Positions 11,529 through 22,720 of a stretch of 64,000 nucleotides of DNA are shown here, piece after piece. The number at the start of each line of letters is the position of its first letter. Within the stretch, counting starts at the first letter, position 1. This DNA is from Enchytraeus crypticus. Its lineage: Eukaryota; Annelida; Clitellata; Enchytraeida; Enchytraeidae. A model generated the notes under the pieces. The model was not told where the DNA came from, made no database searches, and saw nothing but the letters and a program-made list of their open reading frames with translations. The stretch covers positions 37,501 to 101,500 of the forward strand of contig CAJHZI010000273.1 in assembly GCA_905160935.1 (NCBI GenBank). Reading direction: 5' to 3'. A program made the translations under genes and the position numbers.

Positions 11529-11858
11529 TCCCGTGTTGCTTTCGAAACAATGAAGAATAGACCACCCGCTGAGGAGAAGAAAGATGATAGAAGGCCAATA
11601 AAAATGAGGAAGGCAATGGTAAACTAACTTAAAAATAATATTTTTCTCAATCTATACACTCCATAATGTGTGTATAAGTAAAAGCATTTTGTGAAAGGAT
11701 TAAACTGTTGATTTATTCAGTTGCATTTATGGAACAAGTTATGAAATCTGACGATGAGAATGAATATGTATGAATATATATTCTTACCAGTTGAAAGAGC
11801 ACGATGAGAATGAATATGTATGAATATATATTCTTACCAGTTGAAAGAGCACTATAGT
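11529..11858 (+). mobile_element. SINE S-B with an internal 50-bp tandem duplication
   Basis: Head CCCGTGTTGCTTTCG at 11530, then GAATAGACCACC, the GAGGAAGGCAATGG block and the TTAAACTGTTGATTTATTC block. Near the 3' end a 50-bp segment (11751-11800) is repeated without change at 11801-11850, indicating a recent duplication in an otherwise diverged copy. The (GA)n tail is lost. Confidence 0.8.
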
Positions 11859-11991
11859 GAGATCCTGTATAGCAGTTAGAATAGCAATCTATTTTATTGC
11901 AATGCTTATTGCAAAGCGGTCTACGAAATTTATAGGCCTATAGACCTACCAAATATACAACGTGTAATCATATGAATAAATTATTTTCATG

Positions 11992-12095
<104 letters not shown>

Positions 12096-12344
12096 ATTCT
12101 AATTAAAAACTCACCGAGTACTCAGTGTTACTTGCCTCCTTCCGATTTATTTGAATCTTGACTGCCACTTAATGATACTATGCTATTTGGCTCAATTCTT
12201 ATTTTTTAAATTTAACTCTTAAATTTGTTTCAAATTTACCAAACAATATGCGACTTATAGTGTGTAGATTGCCAACTTTAGAACTGCAGAGATTTGAAAG
12301 GACTTATAAACTACTTAGAAACTACTTAGCTACATATAATATGC

Positions 12345-12515
12345 TCTCTCTCTTTTAGTGCACTGTCTACGGACTGGTCCATGGTATATAGCGCCTCCAC
12401 TCCTCTCTGTCTTCCGCATTTCTCCTCGTTTCCAGATATGCGTGAGTCTTTAAATCATCTAACATACCTAATCTGGCCCTGCCTATTCTCTATTTCCTTC
12501 CATTTTGCCATAGAA
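12345..12515 (-). mobile_element. LINE L-1, 3'-end fragment
   Basis: On the minus strand it encodes LGMLDDLKTHAYLE, then a NAEDREEWRRYIPW block, and ends in GTGCACTAAAAGAGAGAGA. It is collinear with 8730-8869. The hairpin stem is damaged here (the CTGCC arm reads CAGTCC). Only the last ~170 bp are present, as expected of a 5'-truncated insertion. Confidence 0.85.
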
Positions 12516-13250
12516 GAAGAGGTTATAGAAGTATGACCTCTTTTGTCAAAATATACATTAATATAAATTGCTAAAAAAGTCTCTAACTCTTTATTCTAAG
12601 TGCATTGAGCAACCGTATCACTTTCATGAGCTCTATCTCATTACGCAAAGAATCCAACTTCAAGGATTTGATTCGAATTTTGAATTTATTTTCCAGTTTG
12701 CTGCTGCATTAGCCTACAGAGAGACACAACTATGTGATCAAAGTCAAGGACGTTGTACCTGAAGGCGATGAACTCGTGTTTTCTTCAGGCTGAGGAGAGG
12801 GTGGAAATTAGAACCTCAACTGGAGGCCTATAATTTAATTAATTGAAATGTCGATATTAGGCTATATACTTTGCCATCTGATCGGCGTTTTTGTAGATTC
12901 ACCTAACAGCATCTGAGTTACTCTAAGCCGATATTAAAATACTTCTTCAAGAACCGGTCGGATGTATTATTTTTTATATTTCTAAGTTGCAAAATCCGTA
13001 TTTCGATATATATAAACAACTAATGTTATATTTCGTATTACAGTGGTCCAGCTTTGCTTTTGTTTTTATCTGATTGTTATAATTGCAATGCGAATTTAGA
13101 ATATCATAATTATATTGATAATTGTTAATATGTTTTCGCGTAAGATAGTTTAAGAATGACGCCATAAAATTTTTCAAATATAATAGTTATCTTAATAACA
13201 ATATAATAACTATCTAGCAATATTTTAAGGAACTATAAAAGCAAACTATA
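12516..13250. other. A+T-rich stretch, nothing recognised
   Basis: Two small open frames (12568-12762 +; 12974-13177 -) lack any known domain and have A+T-driven composition. I do not call them genes. Confidence 0.45.
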
Positions 13251-13254
13251 AAAA

Positions 13255-13390
13255 TAATTACAATAACAATACATATAGTGCTACAATCGTTTATGGCAAC
13301 ATCGACCACCATTGAAAGAAATCCAAGCCGATTAGCAAAAGGAAAGTCCAAAACGGTGCAAATTCTTAATCACTCCAAACCAATACTGAG
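13255..13390 (-). mobile_element. R-G family fragment
   Basis: Minus-strand match to the R-G 3' half: TGCACCGTTTTGGAC, GGATTTCTTTCAATGG and GTGCTACAATCG-type modules in the family order. The (GTT)n tail is decayed to a mixed AAT/AAC run. Confidence 0.65.
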
Positions 13391-13587
13391 TTAAATGGAA
13401 TTGAAGAAATTCTTTTCATAAAATAATTGTTAAAATAATGCTTTGGAACTACCGTTTTATCTTCATATCGAAGTTTTTAAATATCAGCAATATCTGTCAT
13501 CTTATCTGTTTCTGGTATACATACACATCAAGAAATATCTGCCTGTGAACATACTCTTCATGTAATATAGGTCTACTGCGTGAGGAA

Positions 13588-13830
13588 AACCGAGGCTACT
13601 GAGAGGTCAACTTAGATCAACTAGTGAGAGGTCAACCAAGATCAATTAGTGAGAGGTCAACTAGGTCAACTAGTGAGAGGTCAACCTAGGTCAACTAGTG
13701 AGAGGTCAACCTAGGTCAACTAGTGAGAGGTCAACCTAGGTCCACTAGTGAGAGGTCAACTAGTGATAGGTAAACCTAGGTCAACTAGTGAGAGGTCAAA
13801 CTAGGTCAACTAGTGACAGGTCAATATAAA
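13588..13830. repeat. 25-bp minisatellite, about 9 units
   Basis: Unit AGTGAGAGGTCAACCTAGG plus TCAACT (25 bp), about nine copies with some shortened units. Units contain the half-site AGGTCA repeatedly, but there is no gene nearby to support a regulatory reading. Confidence 0.95.
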
Positions 13831-14060
13831 TTCGTCCTTTTTATATAACTTGAAGGAGAGTTGGGAGAGGGGCTGAATTGTAACATAGAATTTCATACGT
13901 TGCGGCAACCAATGTTTACATACATTGCTTTGGCTTGTTTTGACATTATATAAATGGACAGCTAGTAGATAGGAAACTGACCCCGTTGCTTATTTACTCA
14001 GTGTCGTCGACTATTTCTAGGTGGTGGACAGCAGATTTGAGAGTGCATTTGATATTTTTT

Positions 14061-14065
<5 letters not shown>

Positions 14066-14113
<48 letters not shown>
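14066..14113. repeat. (GA)n microsatellite
   Basis: Perfect GA dinucleotide run of about 46 bp. No LINE or SINE 3' end is recognised just before it. Confidence 0.95.
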
Positions 14114-14114
<1 letters not shown>

Positions 14115-14410
14115 TATGTTTTATTCCAAAGATACACTCAAATATGCACAAGAGCGAATATTCGAAAGCAGATTAGATCATCCATTACGGTCTAAACGTA
14201 AATTCATACAATACGTAAAATTAAAATCACGGTTTTAGTAGGTTTTAGATTTTTAAATTTTTCACGTCAAATGTTCTTCTTTTTCGAAAATCATCAAGAC
14301 CTTGACGTCAGAGAAGTAGGTTATCGAGCTACTGAACGAAGACTTACATGTTCGTTTTGAACAATTGAGCAATCTTTTGACTGATAGAGGCACTTAGTGC
14401 TCGTTATTCA

Positions 14411-14491
14411 CCGCTGGATCGGTAGTCGCCGGTGGACCGGCATTTACCGGTGAAGAGGCATTTACCGGTGGACCGGTATTCACCGGTGGAC
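14411..14491. repeat. 18-bp G+C-rich minisatellite, 4.5 units
   Basis: Unit CCGGTGGACCGGCATTTA, in four full diverged copies plus a half copy (CCGGTGGAC). Its high G+C stands out from the A+T-rich surroundings. Confidence 0.9.
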
Positions 14492-15470
14492 TCAGATATG
14501 ATAGAAGCGCTGCAACTGATCAATTGGCTCAGAAAAGTATAAAATTGTTAACAGTTACAAATATTATGGCGTCTGATAATGTATAGTTTTTCGTTTAAAT
14601 TTATTTTTGCCTTTTTTAGATTTGGCACTCTATACATTAATTCAAACTAGATGGTGGTTTCAGATATATTTATTGGTAAGATATGTCATCTTACATTAGA
14701 ATGCTTATATGTTATTAATAAATATGCAATTGTTAAAATATTTTATTTCTACATAAATATATTTTTATCGACACAAATGTTTATATTTTCAGTATTAATG
14801 TGTTGTGAAATTTTTCTAAGCCGTTTGTCTGAACTTAATTTTAGAGAAATTTGGTTCAATGATTGAGAAAATAATAAATTCATATTATAATACCACTATG
14901 ACATAAATAATATAGTACATTCAGTAATATAACGCAACAAATAATATTATATTCTAACTTTCACAGAAAGAGATAGGCATTCAGTTCCCTCATAACTCTT
15001 CCATTAGAACGCCGTTCATGCCTCGCGGCTTTCAAAGATATCTTTGTGAAATTTACAGAGCAAACCTCTATAGGTTATGTATGTGCTCGTGGCAAGTCTT
15101 TGTCATAATACTCCTCCGATAATTCGCATTACACAGTGTTATTCCAGTCGACGAAAACTAAGACGAAAATATCATCAGACTGAAAAATAACGAATTCGGC
15201 AACTTGAACGAAAACGAAAACGGAAAAATATGGAATGGCTCCATGATAACGATAAAATGAACTAAAAAATATTAGACGACGATAACTGAATACAAACGAA
15301 AAATAAAGACGGCAAAATAAAAACGAATCAATATCGTCCAATTTTCGTCTCTACTTTCGTCCAGGCACATTCAACATTGGCAGTGAAAAGGATTTTTTGA
15401 ATAACAACAGGGTAACGCGATCTTGTTCAAGTTCTTAAATAGCCGCGTGTTATAGATTGACTTACTACAG
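14492..15470. other. A+T-rich stretch, nothing recognised
   Basis: The small frames at 14651-14866 (+) and 15129-15341 (-) have no domain and are best read as chance. No repeat family recognised. Confidence 0.45.
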
Positions 15471-15472
15471 AT

Positions 15473-15655
15473 TGAAGATATTGTAGATTGAAGTATTATA
15501 GATTGAAATATTATAGATTGAAGTATTTTAGATTGAAGCATTATAGAGTGAAATATTTTAGATTGAAGTATTATAAATTGAATTATATTTTATTATAGAT
15601 TGAAGTATTATAGATTGAAATATTATATATATAGAAGTATTATAGATTTATCATT
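15473..15655. repeat. 15-bp minisatellite, about 12 units
   Basis: Unit GATTGAAGTATTATA with variants (GATTGAAATATTATA, GATTGAAGTATTTTA). Confidence 0.9.
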
Positions 15656-15939
15656 GAAGTAATAATTATAGATTGAGGAAAACATGAGCTTTAAAGGTAC
15701 CTACTAGTGGACTGATAACGCGAGAGTGAAGTTTGGTCGCATTACACGTTTGATGCTGTTCATGGAAAGTCCACTTGAATAGCTTGTAGCGCAAAGGTTG
15801 CCGGAAAGAATCCTACTAATCTAATTAACTAATTAATTAATTAAGTAATTAATCAACTCTCTCTATATTGATTTATTATAATAAAATTAAGAATAGAAAC
15901 ATTGAAAAATACAGGTGTGATCTTTGAGTTCAAAATGGT

Positions 15940-16135
15940 TCGCCATATTTAAAGATAGAAATAGAATAGAAATAGAATAAAAAGATACCTTGACTGAAAT
16001 AGAATAGGAATACAAAAATAATTGTTGAAATAGAATAAAAACTGAAACGAAAAAATATGCAAAGACTATAATAGAATAGAAATATAAAAACATTAGCAAA
16101 GACTATACTAGAAACTGAAATAGAAAAACATTATG
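15940..16135. repeat. Degenerate GAAATAGAATA-type repeat
   Basis: Irregular repetition of GAAATAGAATA and AAAAATA blocks over about 200 bp, with no fixed period. Confidence 0.65.
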
Positions 16136-16195
16136 AGACTGGAATAATACTGGCATTACATCAGCATAACGGCGCTGAACTTAACCTCTTTTTTC

Positions 16196-16210
16196 AAATT
16201 CTACAATGAC
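16196..16210. repeat. Target-site duplication, left copy of CR1-like LINE
   Basis: The 15-mer AAATTCTACAATGAC recurs exactly at 16486-16500 on the far side of the LINE fragment. Confidence 0.85.
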
Positions 16211-16485
16211 GGTGTAAGAGGTCACAGCTATAAGTTGTTTAAGCCTAGTGACACACTTACGAAAGTTTTCTTTTTCTCAAATAGTGATTGATAATTGGAA
16301 CTCTTTGAGTGAGGATGTTGTGAATGCGGTGTCGATGAACAGTTTTAAAAACAAGCTGGATGTTGTAATCATGTATGATTAGAGATTGAAATAAGCCCTT
16401 GGCTTTCTTCCCTTGTTCCTGCTACCTAAGTTAGAAGAAGGATTGGAATAACGAAAGATGGTAGCGGTTCTGGTAATGTCACGCT
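16211..16485 (+). mobile_element. LINE L-2 (CR1/L2-like), 275-bp 5'-truncated 3' end
   Basis: Encodes the classic C-terminal tail of CR1/L2-type reverse-transcriptase proteins. GVRGHSYKLFKPSDTL is read in one frame. After a frameshift near 16255 the second frame reads RKFSFSQIVIDNWNSLSED, then VVNAVSMNSFKNKLDVV, and stops at 16380-16382. About 100 bp of 3' UTR follows. The insertion is bounded on both sides by a perfect 15-bp direct repeat, so its edges are known to the base. The perfect repeat beside a single frameshift suggests modest age. Confidence 0.9.
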
Positions 16486-16500
16486 AAATTCTACAATGAC
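16486..16500. repeat. Target-site duplication, right copy of CR1-like LINE
   Basis: Exact partner of 16196-16210. Confidence 0.85.
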
Positions 16501-17190
16501 TGCCCGAAATTACGGCATTTACGCCAGCTGTCAAAAACTGTGACGATGGCATTCAGCACCAAATTAACATTTCTCAATTTTGCTTGAAACAATGATATGT
16601 CATTACTTTCCGGAATTATTGGTAGAGCTAATATATTTTAGGCTCGCTTCTTGAAGATTTAATGTATATAGAATTACATTTCTGAATTCTTACATGTTAT
16701 GCAGGATTTGTTTATCTTTGTTGGCAATTGCTTTGTAATGTAGTTTTAGGCTTTATTTCAATTCATTTAGTTGTTTCAATTTGATAAACTTCGGTCCTGA
16801 CACAAAGAAGTCTTTTAACAAAAGATTAATTAGTCTAACAACGAACATGTTGGAAACCTATGTATGTGGTTCTAGTAAAATTCTTTTAATAGGGATTAAC
16901 ACTTATTTTCTGTAGATATGAAAAATTCTTAACTGCAAGAAAGTTTTATTACGAGAGTAGTGTTTGCAAATTTATCTGACAATATCTCAGTTGATATTTT
17001 AATTGCACCTTTTCTCCTGCATTGCTTATAATGAGTGTTTGTGTGATATAGATTTGGGTTTATGCCTAACTTAAACTTTTTAAAGTGTTTAGTGGTCACA
17101 ATGCACTAAACCTGTTTTAAAAGTTGCATCAAAAATATGCATCTGGCTGTGAACTTATCGAGCTTGTTCCAGTTTTTTGGGGGCACCTTT
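16501..17190. other. Nothing recognised
   Basis: A+T-rich sequence without a credible gene or repeat. Confidence 0.45.
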
Positions 17191-17191
17191 T

Positions 17192-17293
17192 ATACCGAAT
17201 AATATATATTACCAATATTTTGGTGCACCGTGTATACCGAATAATATATATTACCAATATTTTGGTGCACCGTGTATACCGAATAATATACAG
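17192..17293. repeat. 42-bp tandem repeat, about 2.4 units
   Basis: The unit begins TACCGAATAATATATATTAC and ends GGTGCACCGTGTA. Two identical units follow each other, so both strands give repeated RIIYITNILVH-like or CTKILVIYI-like open frames of no significance. Confidence 0.95.
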
Positions 17294-17299
17294 TACCCA

Positions 17300-18374
17300 G
17301 TGCGGTCGTATACGACAGCATCCTACGGCAGTCATGACGTTTGCTGATGCGATAGGATACATCTAATTTTAAATCGACCCATAAACTTTTTACCCTTCAA
17401 CAAATGGCAAGCAATCCATCACCAAACCGTTGCACTAAAACCCTTCTCAATTACTGCTATAAAACCCTAGCAGAGCTGCAAGGGTTCCCATATTGATGAC
17501 CTCAGTGGATATGAAACGAAAACAAGCATTCGTTAGATAGTTTCGTCTGTTCGTTGAATAAACCGTTGGTTTGAACGAGTAAACGGTTTAAATTGGTTAG
17601 TTGAGAAAACGGTTGGTTAGCTTTCATTCTCTCGAAGCTCAATTGTTTCATCCGATAATTTTGTATCGCATTGATTGACTAACAAATCAAATTGTAGCCC
17701 TCTGCTTTGCGTGTCTAAATCGCGAATACAATAATTGATTCATACCATAATAAATTTGTGACAGTTTTAATAACCGCAAAGTGACGGAGAACTGGTCTTA
17801 GATCAGCTCTAGCTAAAGAGCTCAATGTGAGACATCGATTATTCAGACAGATTAATAAAATTAATGGCATGCCGATAATTATCGGCATAATTATAATTAC
17901 TCATAGATATTCATGTCCTCAGAAGCTTTGCGGAAGTATCAAAATAAAAAATAACCTTGACGACTCTGCTAACCTAATCTTTCTGTCGTAATAATAAATA
18001 GCTGTATTCCGCCACTTGGACAACCAATACTCTTGCAGAACTGTAAAAGAGGAAAATGTGCAATTAACAAATAAAATTTAATATGATGCAAGTAGACTGC
18101 CAAAATAGTTAGTTTAAAATGTAATTTAGATTTTTATGTGTGAAGATGTCAAGTACACGTAGTGATCAGGAGTTTAAGGTTTCACACGCAACGTTATGGC
18201 TATAGATAGGCGTCTTGCGACATGTGACATTTTCAGAGTTAAGTTGCTTACTTCAACTAACAGGTTAAGTGCTCTCATTTGACCTCAATGTCATTGCTCT
18301 TTGCTAAAAATATTTACTGTTGACTTTCTGTAAGACCGTTTCAAATTATGCCATTATTGCCTTGCCTCCTAGCC
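17300..18374. other. Nothing recognised
   Basis: Contains a small perfect inverted repeat, TGCCGATAATTATCGGCA, at about 17870-17887. Otherwise no feature is supported. Confidence 0.45.
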
Positions 18375-18468
18375 ATTTATGAATAGATCAATGGCAAAAT
18401 GCTTGTGTAAGATGAGAATAAGCACGATCTGAAGAAATCAAAGGTACATTATCTTATAAGCCATCTTT

Positions 18469-18597
18469 TAAAAAGCTAATGTTTACGTCAGTTTCTTCTC
18501 TAGAAAGTGATGTCAGTGACAGGGAGCCCAGGATTTGAACCCCGCACATACTGATCCGCGGTCGAGTATCTTACCGACAACGCCACTGGCTCCAGCC
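18469..18597 (-). mobile_element. tRNA-headed SINE S-A (first unit of the duplication)
   Basis: Minus-strand copy: GGCTGGAGCCAGTGGCG-type head, CGGTAAGATACTCGACCGCG (tRNA D-arm/A-box-like), GGGGTTCAAATCCTGGGCTC (B box), then the core GTCACTGACATCACTTTC and ACTGACGTAAAC, ending in AGCTTTTT. About 130 bp. The AC-loop/B-box spacing is like a tRNA, but the ends do not pair, so it is not a tRNA gene. Confidence 0.9.
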
Positions 18598-18705
18598 ACT
18601 CATTATTTATGAATAGATCAATGGCAAACTTCTTGCGTAAGAGGCGAATAATCGAGAACTGAGGAAATCAAAGATAAATCACCACAAAAGCCATACTTTC
18701 TTTTT

Positions 18706-18834
18706 TAAAATGCTAATATTAACGTCAGATTCCTCACTGGAAAGTGATGTCAGTGACGGGCGAGTCCAGGATTTGAACCTCGCACATACTGATACGTGAT
18801 CCAATTTCTTACCGACATCGCCACTGGCTCTAAC
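18706..18834 (-). mobile_element. tRNA-headed SINE S-A (second unit of the duplication)
   Basis: Same layout as 18469-18597, somewhat more diverged in the A-box region (ATTGGATCACGTATC). Confidence 0.88.
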
Positions 18835-18871
18835 AAGTGCGATTATTCTAGTTATTATTCCAGTCAGTGGA

Positions 18872-19147
18872 TTATGTTATATAAGCTTATAATAGTTATA
18901 TATTAAGTTATATAAGTTATATAAGCTTATATTAAATTTGAATATGGCATTGCCTTTTGTTAAGGGTTATATAAGCTTATATAAGTTATATATTAAGTTA
19001 TATAAGTTATATAAGCTTATATTAAATTTGAATATGGCATTGCCTTTTGTTAAGGGTTATATAAGCTTATATAAGTTATATATTAAGTTATATAAGTTAT
19101 ATAAGCTTATATTAAATTTGAATATGGCATTGCCTTTTGTTAAGGGT
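18872..19147. repeat. 90-bp tandem repeat, 3 units
   Basis: The landmark AATATGGCATTGCCTTTTG recurs at 18942, 19032 and 19122, giving an exact 90-bp period. The unit mixes TTATATAAG repeats with a piece of SINE S-B (GGCATTGCCTTTTGTTAAGG), so the array grew out of an S-B copy that continues to 19242. Confidence 0.95.
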
Positions 19148-19242
19148 TTATCTTGTTGATCGATGAAGTGCTCTTGCGGAGTGTGACAGCAGATTTTTGA
19201 TAGAAATATGCACCTTGAACATATCAATTGGCAAAACAATGG
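19125..19242 (+). mobile_element. SINE S-B, 3' part, continuous with the 90-bp array
   Basis: TTATCTTGTTGATCGATGAAG, GTGCTCTTGCGGAG and ATGCACCTTGAACATATC blocks in S-B order. The tail hairpin region is diverged (CAATTGGCAAAAC). Confidence 0.8.
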
Positions 19243-20483
19243 AAAGAGATATATCGAATTTAACTAGAGTGCATTTAAAAGGGTAAATTTTGTTGCTCAA
19301 ACATGATAAGCAGACTTAGACGGGAATATTAGTAAAAACATAGAAAATGCTTATTTAGCTAAAATTAGCCTAACTTTGATTTCAATTATTTATCTGAAAA
19401 TTCATGATTTTTCGGCAGGTGTAGTTGGTATACTATTTGTTTCATCATATTCTTATATCAGTAGAGGTTGTTGGAGACCTAAAATGAATTAATTTATGAT
19501 AATCTCTCGTATATTTAAAGTTAGTATCGAGCTATGTTTATAACCTTGAATCCTTACGAATGTTGTTTACATGCGCCTCATTTTAATTTACCTGCAGACC
19601 AATCGCAATCTTGAAGCCGCTAACATCGGCTTCTGCTTTCCTATGAAAGTTCCATATATAGTTCAAAGCCTACCTTTCCAACTCTCTTTTCCATCTATTG
19701 TCCAAGAGTTGCGACCAGCAAGCAAACATCCGTCCTTTAATTTCCTTTATCTTTGGTGTGACTTTATGGATTTTCGAATTTGCACCTTTTTAGACCTTAA
19801 TTTTAATTGCCGGATTGGATTTGTGTCAATAGTCCTCAATGTTGTCATTGACGACTGTGGCACTGTAATTTGTGTTATGTTCTGTACATTTTAGACTAAC
19901 GATTGATTAAGATGATCATAAAATGGCAATAAGAACAAGCCAATGGAAAATCATCCAAGATTCTGTACTTTTTAGAAGCATAATTGTATAGAAAGTTTAG
20001 TTAAACTAAGCTGCATGAATGTGATCAGCATTTTATTTTTTGACGGATTGCTCTCAATATGCCTGAAGACCCACATATATCCCGACTGCACGCAAATAAT
20101 ATACCACTTTTCAGAACTCTAGAAATTTGAACAAACACAGCAGCACGTGTCTATAAATATTACACTCCACACACGCCTAGCCGAATTGTTAAATATGTTC
20201 GTCCATTTCCGGTGAGTTATAGCGGAGTGTGCGGAGAATACCAGCACACTATATCTCGGATAGGGAAGTCGTATAACAGGATACGGTTGCGCTCCTTGAA
20301 TCCGTAATGTTAAGTATTTACTGTCGAGTCCAACTACTTCTCACTTCCGACTTGCGATTTGTCGAGTGTGCTCCGTAAAAATAGTCTACACAAATACTCT
20401 GAAATGAAATTCTGCCAACTTTAGCCTTTGTCAATTCTTTGTTTTAGGTAATATGAATACTTGTTTCTCTTGCAGTACTTATT
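19243..20483. other. Mostly featureless, with an R-G fragment at 19755-19885
   Basis: An R-G copy (+) lies at about 19755-19885: TTTGCACCTTTTTAGACC, GGATTTGTGTCAATAGTCC and TGTGGCACTGTAAT modules. The 107-codon open frame across it (19571-19894) is not a recognisable protein. The rest is featureless. Confidence 0.55.
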
Positions 20484-20700
20484 TCCCTTGTTGTGTCCGA
20501 GTTGCTGAAGAATAAACCAATTGTAGACTACACGTGTCGTAAAAGACGACATTGTATTTAGCTCTAAACAGGAGTTAGATAAGGCATTCGGTTAGTGAGG
20601 GCCTAGGCTCCAGAAATTTATTTAAAACTTTCTAAACGAATGGAAATATTTACTGATGATATGGTATGGGGCAGAGAACAATGGACAAGGTCTATTGAAA
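20484..20700 (+). mobile_element. SINE S-H
   Basis: Head CCCTTGTTGTGTCCGAGTTG, CCAATTGTAGACTAC, CACGTGTCGTAAAAGACGAC, GGCATTCGGTTAGTGAGGG, CCTAGGCTCCAGAAAT, then the TGATATGGTATGGGGCAGAG and GGTCTATTG blocks. The GAT tail is missing. Confidence 0.85.
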
Positions 20701-20999
20701 TGTCAATCAAAAATGTTTAATTACCTATTATATTCGTTATATTTATACAAATATTGTGATGATAAATCTTTAATAACGTCATTTGCACCTTTTTATTACA
20801 ATAGGCGGCTAATTGAGAGAGAATTGCGTGCAAAATAATTAAACTACATTCAAGTTATTACAGTAAAGGTCGTCTGAAATGCAGTCAGTTAAAAACACTG
20901 ACACAAATTAAATATTATATAGGCCTAGTACCCTTTCCTTACCGTAATAGTGCAATGTCTGATTTACATGCAATAACATAACAACATTGTTAACAACAG

Positions 21000-21256
21000 C
21001 GATTGCAATATCAATAACAATGCAAATAACAGCATCAAAACAATATAATAGTATAAATAACAATATAAATATTACTATCAATAATAAAAACACTGCAATA
21101 ATAGTATCAATAACAGTATCAATAACAATATCAGTAAAACTATCAATAACACTATCAATAACAATATCAGTAACACTGTCAATAACACTATCAATAACAA
21201 TATCAGTAACACTATCAATAACACTATCAATAACAATATCACCGACTTTGCCAAAA
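21000..21256. repeat. 12/36-bp minisatellite (ATCAATAACAAT type)
   Basis: Twelve-bp subunits (ATCAATAACACT, ATCAGTAACACT, ATCAATAACAAT) make a 36-bp higher-order unit, clearest at 21110-21250. All three frames on the minus strand stay open (VIDSVIDSVTDI-like), which is a product of the period and not a gene. Confidence 0.92.
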
Positions 21257-21316
21257 TAACAATCATTTCTTGATTCGGACCTAAATAATATAAATATAAT
21301 CTTAAGGTTCATCAAC

Positions 21317-21638
21317 CCCTTTGGGTCCGGATTGCTCAAGAATAGACCAACCTTGGCCGGCGCGTGTTTTAAAAGGCGAGAAGGCACTAAGATCCAAACT
21401 AACGTTAGAAAAGGTGTTAGGTTGGTGAGCGTTTACGCTCCAGAAATTGATAAAATAATATTTTTAGAAAATGAGAAGTGTTTAAGGTGTAGAACATATA
21501 GGAAAAGTTTGTAAAGCTAATAAATATCTTAACGACATCGCCACAGACTCCAGCCAGTGGCGATATTGAAAAGGAATTGAGAAGGTCTATTCGAATCCTA
21601 ACAGGGGATTCAAGCAAGGGAAGATGATGATGATGACG
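21317..21638 (+). mobile_element. SINE S-H containing an S-A fragment
   Basis: Head GGGTCCGGATTGCTCAAGAA, GCGTGTTTTAAAAGGCGAG, GGTTGGTGAGCGTTTACGCTC modules, then a minus-strand S-A head remnant (about 21528-21562; CGACATCGCCACAGACTCC), then the S-H end GGTCTATTCGAATCC and AAGATGATGATGATG. Consistent with S-A having landed inside S-H and later decayed. Confidence 0.75.
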
Positions 21639-22084
21639 TTTAAGTCACATCAATGTAGAATTCTTCACTAGCATTGAGTGAACAAAAATAAGACTAGGCC
21701 TATGGCATATCGCTACGACATACTGCAGAACCATCGCCTGCGAATCCGATTTTCTCTGCTGGTCTAGAGAGCAATAGACCACTTAGTCTTTCTATCAATT
21801 GGTAGGTCCAATGTATATATTATTACACCCATGCTGCATTAACGCTACATATATAGCAGTCCTTCGATTAGTGAGTTATTCCATTCACAATCTACTAGAC
21901 CTTATTCTTATCCACACCATAAAGATGATCCTTCATGTTTTCTTCTCCGACAATATGTAACACTCTGCCACAAGATCTTCGATCTTGTAATTATATTGGT
22001 ACTTTCCTTGGCAAGCTAAAACCCCATCTCTTTCCGCCATAGGTCTAACTTTTGACCCGCTTGCCTTGGATTATGGACTTGCAC

Positions 22085-22236
22085 TGTTTTGATCTCGCTT
22101 TCTCTTGTGGTCTCTGTGTACTCAGTCGTCATCGTATGGTGCTCTAGCACCAGTTGGTGTAGTGTCTGCAAGAGACGTCACTGACATTGCCTAATGGCGC
22201 GGAACCGGACGTTAAATCCTTATTGATTGATTGATA
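22085..22236 (+). mobile_element. SINE S-F/E type with (TTGA)n tail
   Basis: Holds the shared SINE core (GACGTCACTGACATTGCC ... GGAACCGGACGTTAAATCC) followed by TTATTGATTGATTGAT. The upstream part (TGATCTCGCTTTCTCTTGTG ...) differs from the S-A head, so this is another family using the same core. Confidence 0.65.
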
Positions 22237-22239
22237 TGC

Positions 22240-22720
22240 ATGTAGCTTGAGAATAATATAACGCCAACGTTACTTTATAAAATAGTAGTAGGTAGGTGAT
22301 TGGTGCTTCTTTAATTCAACTATTGTAGTAACGGATGTTAGCCGTTTCTTTTATACACATACAATGAGGGTAGATTTATTCCAACCTACTTAATACTACT
22401 CAGAATTAAAAATAGATCAAAATTATAATTAATAGTCAAGAAGTATTCGGTTGACATTGCTCCACGTACATGTACAGGTATCCTGTACAGCAATGCATCT
22501 AGATGGTGACTGAAAAGATAAATTTAATAAAGCATTTCTCACAGTAACCTTGTTAATTACTGGAATAGAATTGTCGATGTTGCGATATACCTGCTACTCT
22601 TTCAATAACCAAGAGTTCACTGAACAGATTTACGAAAAACAACATTCAGCAAAATAATCTTTGCTGTTATTAATTATTTTGTTTATTATTTTAATAATAA
22701 TAAACATTGATATAAATAAT
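22240..22720. other. Nothing recognised
   Basis: A+T-rich. No gene, RNA or repeat family seen. Confidence 0.4.

Larger units (their letters stand above)
18375..18834. repeat. 230-bp tandem duplication of a composite SINE unit
   Basis: Two direct copies, 18375-18604 and 18605-18834. Each consists of ATTTATGAATAGATCAATGG, a TGCGTAAGAGGCGAATAA block resembling the SINE head, a GAGGAAATCAAAG block resembling S-B, and then an S-A copy in minus orientation. The duplication therefore happened after the S-A insertion. Confidence 0.85.

Noticed and set aside
13588-13830. Nuclear-receptor response-element cluster (repeated AGGTCA)
   Set aside because: The half-site is simply part of a 25-bp minisatellite unit and no nearby gene supports a regulatory role.
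18469-18597. tRNA genes suggested by B boxes such as GGTTCAAATCC and GGTTCGATTCC
   Set aside because: The A/B boxes sit in multi-copy elements with a common core and tail; acceptor stems do not pair and the A-B spacing is abnormal, so these are SINE heads.
19571-19894. 107-codon open frame as a gene
   Set aside because: Its second half is an R-G repeat; the first half shows no family similarity.
20908-21387. 159-codon minus-strand frame with VIDSVIDSVTDI repeats
   Set aside because: Translation of a 12/36-bp tandem repeat; several other frames are open too.
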